A stretch of 64,000 nt of DNA from Kordiimonadaceae bacterium (GTDB taxonomy: Bacteria > Pseudomonadota > Alphaproteobacteria > Sphingomonadales > Kordiimonadaceae): NCBI GenBank assembly GCA_017640725.1, contig JAEPQB010000002.1:124001-188000 (forward strand). The letters run 5' to 3'. The notes below the pieces were generated by a model. That model did no database searches. It was not told the DNA's origin and saw only the letters and a list, made by a program, of their open reading frames with translations. The position numbers were made by a program, and so were the translations under genes. Below are positions 44,106 through 53,247 of the stretch, piece after piece (position 1 is the stretch's first letter; every line of letters starts with the position of its first letter).

Positions 44106-44873
44106 ATGAGCAGTTCACACAAATTTCGGGCCGCACTGGTAACTGGCGGCGGAGTTCGTATCGGTCGATCCATTTGCCTGGAACTGGCGCGTCTCGGCAT
44201 TGCCGTGGCTGTGCACCATCGTGACTCCGACGCAGAAGCCCGAGAGCTTGTTAAAGAGATAAAGCAAGCTGGTGGCCACGCATGCAGCGTGCAAGCCGAC
44301 CTCAGCGATACCCCACAAGTTGAGGACTTGGTGGAGGTCGCCTCGGATGCTTTGGGCTTACCAATCGATGTTCTGGTCAACAACGCTTCGGTTTTTGAAA
44401 AAGACACTTTGCAAACTATGACCAAACAGTCTTGGAACATCCACCAAGCCGTGAACCTGCACGCACCAATATTGCTAACACAAAAAATGGCTGCCGCGCT
44501 GTCCGAAGACCAGAAAGGCTGTGTCATCAATCTTATTGATCAGCGCGTTCTGAAGTTAAATCCGCAGTATTTTTCCTACACCGCCTCGAAGGCAGGGTTG
44601 TGGACCGTTACACGCACAATGGCACAGAGTCTGGCACCATCCATCAGGGTTAATGCAATCAGTCCGGGCCCAACTCTTGGCAACCAATTTCAGGCAGCGG
44701 CAGACTTTGAAGCGGAAAGCAGCAGTGTGATGCTGCAGTCAGGACCCCAGTTGGAAGAAATTACTGCGGCTCTTGCGTTTCTTCTTGAGACCCCTTCTAT
44801 TACCGGGCAAATGATTACGCTTGATGGCGGCCAGCATCTGGCGTGGCAAACGCCCGATATTCTTGAGGACTAA
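44106..44873 (+). CDS. SDR family oxidoreductase, FolM/pteridine-reductase-like
   Basis: The 255-residue short-chain dehydrogenase has the NADP loop ALVTGGGVRIGRSICLEL, NNAS in LVNNASVFEKD, and the catalytic pair YTASKAGL (Y-x-x-x-K). The T-G-G-x-x-R-I-G loop with Arg is typical of dihydromonapterin/pteridine reductases (FolM, PTR1), and the next gene is folB, so a pterin substrate is likely. The active site Ser position reads IDQRVLKLNPQYFSY, without the usual Ser and resembling FolM, where Asp/Pro features replace it. The folB ATG is 4 nt after its stop. Confidence 0.82.
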   Translation: MSSSHKFRAALVTGGGVRIGRSICLELARLGIAVAVHHRDSDAEARELVKEIKQAGGHACSVQADLSDTPQVEDLVEVASDALGLPIDVLVNNASVFEKDTLQTMTKQSWNIHQAVNLHAPILLTQKMAAALSEDQKGCVINLIDQRVLKLNPQYFSYTASKAGLWTVTRTMAQSLAPSIRVNAISPGPTLGNQFQAAADFEAESSSVMLQSGPQLEEITAALAFLLETPSITGQMITLDGGQHLAWQTPDILED

Positions 44874-44876
44874 TTG

Positions 44877-45296
44877 ATGTCAACTGACGATACTCAAGCC
44901 AGGACCAACCTTGTACACCTGCCATATGCGGATGCCATCCACGGTGTGCGTCATGTATTTGTCCGGGATTATGAAACAGATGCCGAAATTGGTGTTTGGT
45001 CGCATGAAAAAGGGGACACGCAAAAAGTGCGCATCAGCGTGGATTTGTCTGTGCTCGAAGGGCAAGACCACCACCAGGACCAGATCGAAAATGTGGTTTG
45101 CTACAATGAAATTGTTCTTGGCATTCAACGCATAATTTCTGCTGGTCACATCCAGCTCGTAGAAACACTTGCAGAAAAAATTGCCGCCATGTCCCTCGAA
45201 AATGCGCAAGTAATTAAGGCACGGGTGAAAGTTGAAAAACTGGAAGCCGTCAAAGAGGCTGCAAGTGTTGGAGTTGAGATCGAAAGACACCGTTAA
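44877..45296 (+). CDS. folB: Dihydroneopterin aldolase
   Basis: FolB splits dihydroneopterin into hydroxymethyl-dihydropterin and glycolaldehyde (EC 4.1.2.25) in folate synthesis. The 139-residue protein has HVFVRDYETDAEIGVWSHEK with the pterin-side Glu/Tyr, VVCYNEIVLGIQRI, and LVETLAEKIAAM with the pterin-binding Glu (VETLAE). It is a little longer than usual at the N terminus. The ATG at 44877 is used; a TTG lies one codon earlier. It pairs with the FolM-like gene; folP is at 14164. Confidence 0.87.
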   Translation: MSTDDTQARTNLVHLPYADAIHGVRHVFVRDYETDAEIGVWSHEKGDTQKVRISVDLSVLEGQDHHQDQIENVVCYNEIVLGIQRIISAGHIQLVETLAEKIAAMSLENAQVIKARVKVEKLEAVKEAASVGVEIERHR

Positions 45297-45677
45297 TTCG
45301 AGATTCTGTCGACTCTTTAACCGTTTAACAGATCCACAATATTAAAATCTTGCTCCTGCTCCTGAAGAGTTGTGCACACCGAATCGCGACCTGCCACAGA
45401 GGTCCGTTTAAGACAAGATCACATTTTCAAATTATTTATTATGAGAAACTTGATTAATTTTTTCTTCTTATTTTTCAATGGTTTAAAATTTCTGCCTAAA
45501 AAATAGGCAATTAGTAAAAACCCCAGTGTTACAGCCATGTTGCAGTTTTGTGGCGGGATTTGCTCACAAAGTTATCCACAGGAGCAGTGGACAGTTTTCA
45601 CGGCTTTGTTTACTCGTTAATTGCATCGTTGATTCCCGGCACTCCTTCGTTCAAAAATAGCCTTATAGATCAAAAAG
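45297..45677. other. AT-rich intergenic region with a perfect DnaA box before uvrC
   Basis: The 381-nt gap contains a perfect DnaA box TTATCCACA at 45573-45581, a one-mismatch box TTGTGCACA at 45370-45378 and a two-mismatch AGATCCACA at 45330-45338. About 110 nt (45420-45530) between them are strongly AT-rich, with runs of A and T. A small hairpin GCCTA-AAAAA-TAGGC lies near 45495. No tRNA and no supported ORF is seen. It could be a DnaA-controlled promoter of uvrC, a titration site or an origin-like region. Confidence 0.5.
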
Positions 45678-47540
45678 GTGTCTCAATTGGCTGCCCCCAC
45701 TCTCTCAAATGGCATCGGTGTCATTCGAACATTTTCAAAGACCGCGCCGACCGCGCCGGGCGTTTATCGGATGCTCGATAAAAACGGTGATGTGCTTTAT
45801 GTGGGCAAAGCGAAAAACATTCAGAAACGCGTGACGAGTTACACTCAAGTTGCTCGGCTGAATAATCGGTTGCAACGCATGGTGTCGGCAACCCTGTCCA
45901 TGGTTTTTGTCACCACCAGGACCGAGGCAGAAGCACTTCTGTTGGAAGCGTCACTTATTAAGCGCTTTAAGCCGCCATTCAATGTTCTGCTGAAGGATGA
46001 TAAGTCTTTTCCCTACATTCTGTTACGCACAGATCATGAATGGCCTCAGATAACCAAACACAGAGGCGCACGCCGACACAAAGGCCATTATTATGGCCCT
46101 TTTGCCAGTGTGAGTGCTGTCAACCGAACCCTCAATACACTTCAAAAAGTGTTTCAGCTGCGATCCTGCACCGACAATACACTGGAGACCCGCACGCGGG
46201 TCTGCCTGCTTTATCAAATAAAAAGATGCTCGGGCCCGTGTGTGGGAAAGGTCGGCGACGACGAATACAAAGACATGGTTCAGGAAACACGAGCATTTCT
46301 GGAAGGGCGCAACAGCAATATCCAAAAGAAGTTTGCGGCCTCAATGCAGCAGGCCAGCGATGAGCTGGAGTTTGAGAAGGCTGCAGTATACCGGGACCGG
46401 CTTAATGCGCTCACACACATCCAAAGCCACCAGTCGATGGTCAATGCTATGGTTGATGAAGCTGATGTTGTTGGTGCGGCTAAAGTCGGCGGACAAGTTG
46501 GCATCCAACTGTTTTTCTTCAGGGCCGGTCAGAATTGGGGCCACAGGGCCTATTTCCCAAAGCATGATAAGTCTGACGAATTGGAGGACGTACTTGCCGC
46601 ATTCGTCGCACAGTTCTACGACAACAAACCTGCGCCTAAATCTATTTTGCTGTCTCACAAAATCGACGATCAGGCCTTGTTGAGTGCCGCTTTCAGTGAG
46701 CGGATGGAACGCAAAGTTCAAATATCCGTACCGATACGCGGCAAAAAATATGACGCGGTTAACGAAGCCGTTCGCAACGCCAAAGAAGCTGTTGAACGCA
46801 AATTGGCGGAAAGCGCGAGCCAAACAAGATTGCTTGAAGGCGTGGCAGACAAGTTCGACCTGGAAGCACCGCCCGAACGCATCGAAATTTATGACAACAG
46901 CCATATTCAGGGCAGCAATGCGGTTGGCGGGATGGTTGTGGCAGGCCCCGACGGCTTCATGAAGAACAGTTATCGCAAGTTTAATATCAAAGATACGGAG
47001 CTTTCTCCCGGCGATGACTTTGGCATGATGCGAGAGGTTTTGAGGCGGCGTTTTGCTCGCTTAATCAAAGAAGACGAAGACCGGACACGTGGCCATTGGC
47101 CAGACCTGTTGCTGATTGATGGCGGTAAGGGACAATTATCGTCCGTGATGGAAACATTACAGGAAGCGGGGGTAAGTGATGTACCAGTTGTCGCAATCTC
47201 CAAAGGCCCTGACAGAAATGCCGGCCGAGAGCAATTTCACATTCCCGGGCGCAGCATTTTTACCCTGCCTCCCAACGATCCTGTTCTCTATTATTTGCAG
47301 CGACTTCGGGATGAAGCCCACAGGTTCGCCATTGGTTCGCATCGCGCGCGCAGAAAAGCCGATGTCAAAAAGTCACCTCTCGACGGTGTTCCCGGCATCG
47401 GGCCCAAGCGCAAAAAGGCGCTGCTCCATCACTTTGGCTCAGCTAAAGCAGTGGTAGGAGCCGATGTTCGCGATATCGCCAGCGTCGAGGGGATTTCCCG
47501 TGCCATTGCACAAAAAATTTACGATCATTTTCACGATTAA
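45678..47540 (+). CDS. uvrC: UvrABC system protein C (excinuclease subunit)
   Basis: UvrC makes both incisions around bulky DNA lesions marked by UvrAB. The 620-residue protein has the GIY-YIG nuclease for the 3' cut (PGVYRMLDKNGDVLYVGKAKN; about 27-105) and a Cys-rich segment (CTDNTLETRTRVCLLYQIKRC). The UvrB-binding UVR motif follows (about 212-245), then the RNase H-like 5' nuclease (IEIYDNSHIQGSNAVGG; LLIDGGKGQLSS), and C-terminal helix-hairpin-helix motifs (LDGVPGIGPKRKKALLHHFGS). GTG at 45678 and TTG at 45687 are both possible; AAGG fits the TTG better. Confidence 0.96.
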   Translation: MSQLAAPTLSNGIGVIRTFSKTAPTAPGVYRMLDKNGDVLYVGKAKNIQKRVTSYTQVARLNNRLQRMVSATLSMVFVTTRTEAEALLLEASLIKRFKPPFNVLLKDDKSFPYILLRTDHEWPQITKHRGARRHKGHYYGPFASVSAVNRTLNTLQKVFQLRSCTDNTLETRTRVCLLYQIKRCSGPCVGKVGDDEYKDMVQETRAFLEGRNSNIQKKFAASMQQASDELEFEKAAVYRDRLNALTHIQSHQSMVNAMVDEADVVGAAKVGGQVGIQLFFFRAGQNWGHRAYFPKHDKSDELEDVLAAFVAQFYDNKPAPKSILLSHKIDDQALLSAAFSERMERKVQISVPIRGKKYDAVNEAVRNAKEAVERKLAESASQTRLLEGVADKFDLEAPPERIEIYDNSHIQGSNAVGGMVVAGPDGFMKNSYRKFNIKDTELSPGDDFGMMREVLRRRFARLIKEDEDRTRGHWPDLLLIDGGKGQLSSVMETLQEAGVSDVPVVAISKGPDRNAGREQFHIPGRSIFTLPPNDPVLYYLQRLRDEAHRFAIGSHRARRKADVKKSPLDGVPGIGPKRKKALLHHFGSAKAVVGADVRDIASVEGISRAIAQKIYDHFHD

Positions 47541-47620
47541 GACGTCAAGCCTGTCTGCTTTCATTGACCTAAAGGGTGAAAACAGTATGGTGTGCCCATT
47601 CGGCTAGGAGAAGGGGTCTT

Positions 47621-48172
47621 ATGTGGACGCTGCCTAACATTTTGACACTGTCACGAATTTTCGTGATTCCGATTTTGGTTACTTCCTTCTACATGGATCA
47701 ACCGATGGGCAGTCATATTGCCTTTGTCATGTTTGCACTGGCGGGCTTTACAGACTTTTTCGACGGCTATCTGGCGCGGGCAACCGGCAGTGTGTCTAAA
47801 ATCGGCCAGTTCCTTGACCCAATCGCTGATAAATTGATGGTTGGCGCAATTCTGATCATGGTCGTCCATATTGGTTGGGTATCGAGTTACCACGTCGTGG
47901 CAGCGGTTGTGATCATGTGCCGGGAAATACTGGTTTCCGGTCTGCGCGAATTTCTTGCCGGTATCCAGGTCAGCGTCCCTGTTACCTGGCTCGCCAAATG
48001 GAAAACGACAGTGCAAATGGTAGCACTAGGGTCGCTGGTGTGGGCAGAGGGCGGAGCAGAATTTGGTCTGCCTGCGCTTGAAATTGGCCTTGTCCTTCTT
48101 TGGATCGCGGCAGTGCTGACCCTGTATACTGGTTATGATTACCTGCGGGCCGGCCTAAAGCACATGGTTTAA
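47621..48172 (+). CDS. pgsA: CDP-diacylglycerol-glycerol-3-phosphate 3-phosphatidyltransferase
   Basis: PgsA makes phosphatidylglycerol phosphate from CDP-diacylglycerol and glycerol-3-phosphate (EC 2.7.8.5) in the inner membrane. The 183-residue protein starts LPNILTLSRIFVIP and has the CDP-alcohol phosphotransferase motif around DFFDGYLARATGSVSKIGQFLDPIADK, written here in part as D-G-x2-A-R-x8-G-x3-D-x3-D. About six helices. The ATG at 47621 follows GGAGAAGG; upstream codons are spurious. The order uvrC-pgsA-moaD-moaE is common in alphaproteobacteria. Confidence 0.94.
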   Translation: MWTLPNILTLSRIFVIPILVTSFYMDQPMGSHIAFVMFALAGFTDFFDGYLARATGSVSKIGQFLDPIADKLMVGAILIMVVHIGWVSSYHVVAAVVIMCREILVSGLREFLAGIQVSVPVTWLAKWKTTVQMVALGSLVWAEGGAEFGLPALEIGLVLLWIAAVLTLYTGYDYLRAGLKHMV

Positions 48173-48175
48173 GAA

Positions 48176-48427
48176 ATGATCATTAAATATTTTTCATGGA
48201 TTAGAGAAGGTGTGGGCAAAAATGAGGAAGATATTGGTCTTCCTGACGGTGTATCAACTGTGTCTAACCTACTGGACCATCTTTGTGAGAAAAGTGCCGA
48301 ACATTCGCGGGTTCTGAAAGAACGCGTCTTTGTGCGCGTCGCTGTAAATCAAACCCATGTAGACCACGATCACCCCGTTACAGACGGTGATGAAGTTGCT
48401 ATTTTTCCACCGGTAACCGGGGGCTGA
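48176..48427 (+). CDS. moaD: Molybdopterin synthase sulfur carrier subunit
   Basis: MoaD is a ubiquitin-fold carrier whose C-terminal glycine is thiocarboxylated and donates sulfur to precursor Z in molybdopterin synthase. The 83-residue protein begins IIKYFSWIREGVG and ends AIFPPVTGG, the obligatory Gly-Gly terminus with the usual V-A-x-F-P-P-V-[ST]-G-G lead. It begins 4 nt after pgsA and is followed 5 nt later by moaE, its partner. Confidence 0.93.
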   Translation: MIIKYFSWIREGVGKNEEDIGLPDGVSTVSNLLDHLCEKSAEHSRVLKERVFVRVAVNQTHVDHDHPVTDGDEVAIFPPVTGG

Positions 48428-48431
48428 TGTA

Positions 48432-48881
48432 TTGGCCTCCGTTTCTGTTCAAGAAGATGATTTTGATATCGGCGAAGAGATTCAGAAGCTGCGCAACGGC
48501 CGAACAGATGTTGGCGCGGTCGTTACTTTCACGGGCACAGTGCGTGATGTTGGCGGAACTCTCCAGTCGATGACGCTGGAGCACTACCCTGGCATGACTG
48601 AAGCTGAACTGGAACGTATTTCCCTGGAAGCAGAACAGCGATGGCCGCTTCAGGGAAGCCGGGTAATCCATCGGTATGGCACGCTGGAACCCGGTGACAA
48701 CATCGTTCTGGTGGTTACTCTTTCGAAGCACCGGCACGCCGCATTTGACGCGGCCATGTTTTTGATGGACTTCCTAAAGTCAAATGCGCCGTTTTGGAAA
48801 AAAGAACAAACCGGCGAGACTGCGAGTTGGGTCGATGCCCGCGAAACAGACGAAACAGCATTGAAACGTTGGCAAGACTGA
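48432..48881 (+). CDS. moaE: Molybdopterin synthase catalytic subunit
   Basis: MoaE inserts two sulfurs from MoaD into precursor Z to give molybdopterin (EC 2.8.1.12). The 149-residue protein has AVVTFTGTVRDVGG, LEHYPGMTEAELERI, VIHRYGTLEPGDNIVLV, HRHAAFDAAMFLMDFLKSNAPFWKKE with the catalytic Lys pair, and a C-terminal WVDAR. The only start in place is TTG at 48432, preceded by a G-run. moaA, moaB and moaC are not in the window. It ends where a convergent gene ends. Confidence 0.93.
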   Translation: MASVSVQEDDFDIGEEIQKLRNGRTDVGAVVTFTGTVRDVGGTLQSMTLEHYPGMTEAELERISLEAEQRWPLQGSRVIHRYGTLEPGDNIVLVVTLSKHRHAAFDAAMFLMDFLKSNAPFWKKEQTGETASWVDARETDETALKRWQD

Positions 48882-49304
48882 TTAAAGCTCACCCCAGCGC
48901 TGAACCAGACCCCCTAAGTGAACCAGGCCAAACACCAACACAATCAGTGAGCTCCAAGTCCAGAACGCTGGGCTGGGTGACTGAACTGCAGGACGCAAAA
49001 ACGGCAGCAATGCAAGGCTCCGCAGAAGATAGACTGATGTTATCAACACAAGTATGGGCTTGATGAAGGGCAGCGGAATTTTTGCACCAGCACCCGCCAA
49101 TGCGTAGAGGCCGAACATGCTTAATGCTGACGCAATAACAAGTGTGATGATTGTCGGTTTTAGCTGCCCCTGCTCGGCCATAGACGCCATGCGCTCTCCG
49201 GCCCCAAAAAATCGATACCAAGAAGCACCAAAATAGATGATTAACAAGTGAAGCAACGAGGCCACAAAATTTAGTGCAGCCGCAATTGTGAGTAAGGCAT
49301 TCAT
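48882..49304 (-). CDS. Small integral membrane protein of unknown function
   Basis: The 140-residue protein has four hydrophobic helices at about residues 2-22, 45-70, 73-97 and 112-135. They are joined by short loops, with FFGAGERMASMAEQGQLKP between the first two. No motif is recognised. The ATG at 49304 is chosen because GGAG lies 6 nt upstream; the frame extends to 49394 but into the ftsZ terminator region. It is convergent with moaE (stops adjacent) and transcribed on the same strand as the dcw cluster, past the ftsZ terminator. Confidence 0.75.
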   Translation of the reverse strand: MNALLTIAAALNFVASLLHLLIIYFGASWYRFFGAGERMASMAEQGQLKPTIITLVIASALSMFGLYALAGAGAKIPLPFIKPILVLITSVYLLRSLALLPFLRPAVQSPSPAFWTWSSLIVLVFGLVHLGGLVQRWGEL

Positions 49305-49373
49305 GGCAGTCTCCACGCTGTGCCTTTTTAAAATAGGAGCCACCAGGCGCACTTTCCATGAGGCAAAGGGACG

Positions 49374-49407
49374 CAAACAAAAAAGGCCGGGCAATTACCC
49401 GGCCTTT
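49374..49407 (-). terminator. Intrinsic terminator at the end of the dcw cluster (after ftsZ)
   Basis: AAAGGCCGGG (49382-49391) and CCCGGCCTTT (49398-49407) form a perfect 10-bp stem with loop CAATTA. On the minus strand it is followed by T-rich sequence (six T overlapping the stem base). It starts 28 nt after the ftsZ stop. Confidence 0.9.
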
Positions 49408-49434
49408 GAAGGCTAATATTTTACCTGTCGCAGC

Positions 49435-51096
49435 TTAATTTTGCTGCCGTCTCAGAAAGCTTGGAATCTCCAGTTGTTCTTTCTCAGACTGCGGTGCAGG
49501 CCTATCCTCGGCCGAAACACCGCCAAGTGACCCAGCGCTTTTCGTTTTGCCCGCGTCGTTACTGGCCGGCGGCGGGCTCACCGTCGCACTGTCGTCCGCC
49601 TCCTGGCTGCGCAGTCCTGATGTCATAAGTTGGAACAAGCTCTTTTTTTGAGGTGCTTCTTCCACCGCTTGTTCTTCCTGTTGTTCAACAACTTCTGGTT
49701 CGTCCACATAGGCTTGTTCTGGTTCAGAGTGAGCCATGTGCGGGGCCGCTACCGGCTCTTTGGGCATCATAGGCGCATCCGCAACGAACTGATCTGCCCC
49801 TTGGGTTTCCAGCGCTTTTTGCTCCAAATCAACCGCTGGATCCGCAATTTCCGGCTCGTGTTCAGCGCTCCCCTCAGGCGAGTTGTTCAAGTCTGGCAGA
49901 GAAAGGTCCTCTTCCGCGACTGTTTCAGAAACCATTTCAGACTGAATGGCTGCTAACGCATCCTCGACTGGAACGCCCCCTTCTTCGCCTGAAATTTCTG
50001 GGTCGGAAGACTCGGCCACTTCAGAAGCAACTTCATCAGGTGCTTCTTCGGAAGAATGGTCAGATACGTCTTCGACAAATGTTTCAGTTTTTTCGCGAAC
50101 GGGTTCTGGGATTGGCAATCCAGCACCGCCAGTACCTTCAATGCCAGTAGCAACTACCGAAACGCGAAGCTTGCCTTCCAAGTCCTGGTTGAATGCAGAT
50201 CCAAATACAATCAGCGCGTCCGCATCCACTTGTTCGCGCACCATGTTTACAGCTTCATCAACTTCAAACAGCGTCATGTCCATGCCGCCAGTCACGTTGA
50301 TGATCACGCCTTTGGCGCCCTTGAGGGAAGCCTCTTCCAGGAGCGGGTTAGAGATTGCCGCAGCCGCAGCGTCTGATGCCCTGGCTTCGCCCTCAGCCTC
50401 ACCGGTACCCATCATGGCTTTGCCCATTTCAGACATCACGGTGCGAACATCAGCAAAGTCAAGATTGATCAGGCCCGGCATCACCATCAGGTCGGTAATG
50501 CCGCGAACACCCGAGTGCAGCACTTCGTCAGCCATGTTGAATGCGTCGGCGAATGTTGTGCGCTCATTAGCAACCCGGAACAAATTCTGGTTTGGAATGA
50601 TGATTAAGGTGTCGACATTACCAGCAAGCTCTTTAATGCCGGCCTCGGCAATTTTCATCCGGCGGCCACCCTCAAACTGGAACGGCTTTGTTACCACCCC
50701 AACCGTTAGAATACCTTTTTCGCGAGCCCGGCGGGCGATAACCGGCGCTGCCCCAGTGCCGGTGCCACCGCCCATGCCAGCTGTTACGAAAGCCATATGG
50801 CACCCAGCCAGCATTTCATCAATACGCTCAAGCGCCTCTTCCGCCGCAGCTTCGCCAACTTTTGGCTGCGCTCCTGCACCCAACCCCTGGGTGATTTCTA
50901 CACCCAACTGGATACGATTGTCAGCGTTTGAGTTGGTGAGCGCTTGCGCGTCCGTGTTTGCGACTATGAAATCAACCCCCTGCAATTGAGCGGTGATCAT
51001 ATTGTTGACGGCATTACAGCCCGCGCCGCCAACTCCGATTACCGCAATCCGTGGTGTCAATTCCGTCAGTTCGGTATTCCCGAAATCGATAGACAT
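49435..51096 (-). CDS. ftsZ: Cell division protein FtsZ
   Basis: FtsZ is the tubulin-like GTPase that forms the division ring. The 553-residue protein has [14 protein letters not shown] near the N terminus, the GTP signature GGGTGTG at about 109-115, and the T7 loop NLDFADV. After the globular part (to about 318) comes an acidic linker of over 200 residues rich in E, D, S, P and A, with a basic island [12 protein letters not shown]. The conserved C-terminal peptide EIPSFLRRQ, which binds FtsA and other partners, ends it. Long linkers are usual in alphaproteobacteria. Last gene of the dcw cluster, followed by a terminator. Confidence 0.97.
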   Translation of the reverse strand: MSIDFGNTELTELTPRIAVIGVGGAGCNAVNNMITAQLQGVDFIVANTDAQALTNSNADNRIQLGVEITQGLGAGAQPKVGEAAAEEALERIDEMLAGCHMAFVTAGMGGGTGTGAAPVIARRAREKGILTVGVVTKPFQFEGGRRMKIAEAGIKELAGNVDTLIIIPNQNLFRVANERTTFADAFNMADEVLHSGVRGITDLMVMPGLINLDFADVRTVMSEMGKAMMGTGEAEGEARASDAAAAAISNPLLEEASLKGAKGVIINVTGGMDMTLFEVDEAVNMVREQVDADALIVFGSAFNQDLEGKLRVSVVATGIEGTGGAGLPIPEPVREKTETFVEDVSDHSSEEAPDEVASEVAESSDPEISGEEGGVPVEDALAAIQSEMVSETVAEEDLSLPDLNNSPEGSAEHEPEIADPAVDLEQKALETQGADQFVADAPMMPKEPVAAPHMAHSEPEQAYVDEPEVVEQQEEQAVEEAPQKKSLFQLMTSGLRSQEADDSATVSPPPASNDAGKTKSAGSLGGVSAEDRPAPQSEKEQLEIPSFLRRQQN

Positions 51097-51171
51097 TGCC
51101 CAGTTCCTCCGTTTCCCATCATTTTATCGCACATCTTGTGCTGAAACCAGCAAAGAACACGACATATCCCG

Positions 51172-52449
51172 TTAAAAATTGTCCCTTAACCAGCGCGTCA
51201 TTCGGCTGATTGTGTTTTGTTTGGTTTCTTTTTGGCCTTCGCCTTTCGGTTTTGGCTTCATATCTCTGATTGTTGGATGCGCCACATAAAGGAGCAATCC
51301 GACCAAGGCGGCAAACCCTGGTGACTGCGCCGCCTGAGGCAATCCCCCCACTAACTGCGGTTTTCCGATCCGTACCCGGCGTCCGAGTATTTTACTGGCC
51401 AGGTCCCGCACGCCCTCGCAAGCAGCGCCGCCACCGGTCAAAACAACTCGCTTACCAGCTACGCCAGAAAAACCTGACGCTTCCAGCCGTTTAGCAATTG
51501 TTCCAAACAAAAGCTCGAGCTCTGACTGCATCACGGATGTCAGGTTACTGCGAGGCTGCCGGATATAGCTGTCCCGACCTGCTTCACCGACTTGTTGCAC
51601 TTCTATTTCCTGGCGTTCATCCGCGGGGTCAACAATGGCGGCACCACTGAATGTTTTTAACCGTTCAGCTTGATCAAAAGGAGTTAGCAGCGACCTAGCA
51701 ATCTCGTCAGTTATCTGAGCACCGCCAACAGGAATTGTCTCAGTGTGCACAAGAGACCCTTGCGCAAACACCGATATTCCAGTTGTGCCGGCACCCAGGT
51801 CAATGCAAGCGGCACCCATCTTCATTTCATCATCAACTAATGTGGAAAGCCCCGCGGCAAACGGGCCGTGTACAATATCAACCACGTTTAAGTGCGCTCG
51901 GCTAACGCAAGCCTGTAAGTTTTGCAGAGGGCCAACTTCCGCGACAACAACCAACAGGGCGATAGTAAGTTTTTTGCCATACATGCCCAGCGGTGACTTC
52001 ACACCAAAATTACCATCAACGGCAAAGGCTGCTGGCAAAACGTGGAGCAATACCCCTGTCTCGTCGATTTGTGCGTTGGCTTCGGTTAGGGCGCGGTCGA
52101 GATCGTCTTGGCTAACGGCATGGCCTGCCACATCAACCGTAACCTCCACAACATGACTTTTGGGATCATTTCCAGAAAATGCCAGAACTACATCGCTAAC
52201 CGTTTGTCCCGCCATTTTTTCTGCCTGATCGACAGCAGCACGAATGGCGGCCTCTGTGGCATCCATGTCAACAACAACGCCTGCGGAAATGCCCCCATTA
52301 CACGTGCGATTGCCGACTCCCAGGACTTTGATTTGGCCCATACCGTTGATGTGCCCGATCAAGCAAGCGACTTTGCTGGACCCGATGTCCAGCGCGGCAA
52401 TGATTTGTTCTTGTATTCCGTTTACTGCCATTTTGCTCTCAAAACTCAA
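51172..52449 (-). CDS. ftsA: Cell division protein FtsA
   Basis: FtsA is the actin-like ATPase that anchors FtsZ to the membrane. The 425-residue protein begins IIAALDIGSSKVACLIG, the phosphate-1 loop, and has the SHS2 (1C) domain (about 90-175), CIDLGAGTTGISVF (phosphate 2), and VVLTGGGAACEGVRDLA (adenosine). The C terminus RMTRWLRDNF is the amphipathic membrane-targeting helix. It follows ftsQ by 21 nt and precedes ftsZ by 75 nt, the standard ftsQAZ order. Confidence 0.95.
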   Translation of the reverse strand: MSFESKMAVNGIQEQIIAALDIGSSKVACLIGHINGMGQIKVLGVGNRTCNGGISAGVVVDMDATEAAIRAAVDQAEKMAGQTVSDVVLAFSGNDPKSHVVEVTVDVAGHAVSQDDLDRALTEANAQIDETGVLLHVLPAAFAVDGNFGVKSPLGMYGKKLTIALLVVVAEVGPLQNLQACVSRAHLNVVDIVHGPFAAGLSTLVDDEMKMGAACIDLGAGTTGISVFAQGSLVHTETIPVGGAQITDEIARSLLTPFDQAERLKTFSGAAIVDPADERQEIEVQQVGEAGRDSYIRQPRSNLTSVMQSELELLFGTIAKRLEASGFSGVAGKRVVLTGGGAACEGVRDLASKILGRRVRIGKPQLVGGLPQAAQSPGFAALVGLLLYVAHPTIRDMKPKPKGEGQKETKQNTISRMTRWLRDNF

Positions 52450-52470
52450 AACTGGTGACGAATGAATGTT

Positions 52471-53247
52471 CTACAACGCCAATTCTTCGCCGGACATTTT
52501 AACTCTGCCGGCAGGCGTAACGCGCACGACCAACCGGTCATTCATTCGCATATCAATTACGCTGACCTCACGGTCGAGAAGCCGATGCTCCCGGTTCAAA
52601 TCCACAAATCGATTCCAGGCAGATTGCATGTTGTAAGCTTCTGCCAAAGCGGATGGTAGTTTTACTCGAATGCCGTTTTTGAAAACGATGTCCCATCGAC
52701 GATCATTCACCCATATCGCCGATCTTATCTGCGAACCTATTTCGGGGTTTGCTTGCATCAAGGTTTGAAACTCCATCAGGTGCTGCCGTGAAACTTTGCC
52801 AACAAGCAGAACTAGACCCTCAAAAGCACCCAATCCTCGATTTGTAATCGCTACGCCGTCTGCATCGATCAGGTTCACCTGGCCATTCAATTGTGACAAA
52901 GCAAACGGCACGCGTTCTTCTATTTCAATGATCATGTCGCCGGACATCTGGCGATTAATGGTCGCCTCTTTAACCCATGGTAGCGCCTCAACGCGCGCTT
53001 GAAGAGCAACAAGGTCAATTGCCAACAAAGGCATTCCGGTGTCGACATCCAACACTGCTTCAACATCACGTATGTTTGTGCGCTGGAGTCCGCTGATCTC
53101 AACGTTAGAGAGAACCAGGCCTGCATCAGAAGTTGTTTCCATCCACAAAATATTGGTGTCGATTTTCAATAGGACGGCAACCGTTGCCAACGCCAGAAAA
53201 CCAAAGCTTGCTGATATCATTGCCATTCTGGTGCGAATGTAACTCAT
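52471..53247 (-). CDS. ftsQ: Cell division protein FtsQ
   Basis: FtsQ is a bitopic divisome protein that bridges early and late division proteins through its periplasmic part. The 258-residue protein has a short cytoplasmic tail, one transmembrane helix (about 8-28), a POTRA domain beginning LSNVEISGLQRTNIRDVEAV, and a beta domain containing VPFALSQLNGQVNLIDADGV and LPSALAEAYN. The ATG at 53247 overlaps the murB stop by 4 nt (ATGA). The ddl gene usually found between murB and ftsQ is absent. Confidence 0.93.
   Translation of the reverse strand: MSYIRTRMAMISASFGFLALATVAVLLKIDTNILWMETTSDAGLVLSNVEISGLQRTNIRDVEAVLDVDTGMPLLAIDLVALQARVEALPWVKEATINRQMSGDMIIEIEERVPFALSQLNGQVNLIDADGVAITNRGLGAFEGLVLLVGKVSRQHLMEFQTLMQANPEIGSQIRSAIWVNDRRWDIVFKNGIRVKLPSALAEAYNMQSAWNRFVDLNREHRLLDREVSVIDMRMNDRLVVRVTPAGRVKMSGEELAL

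Noticed and set aside
45297-45677. Chromosomal replication origin
   Set aside because: Only one perfect DnaA box and none of the usual origin neighbours; kept as a lower-grade finding rather than a called origin.
51172-51190. Possible CtrA site near the ftsA end
   Set aside because: TTAA and TTAAC are present but separated by 10 nt, not the required 7.
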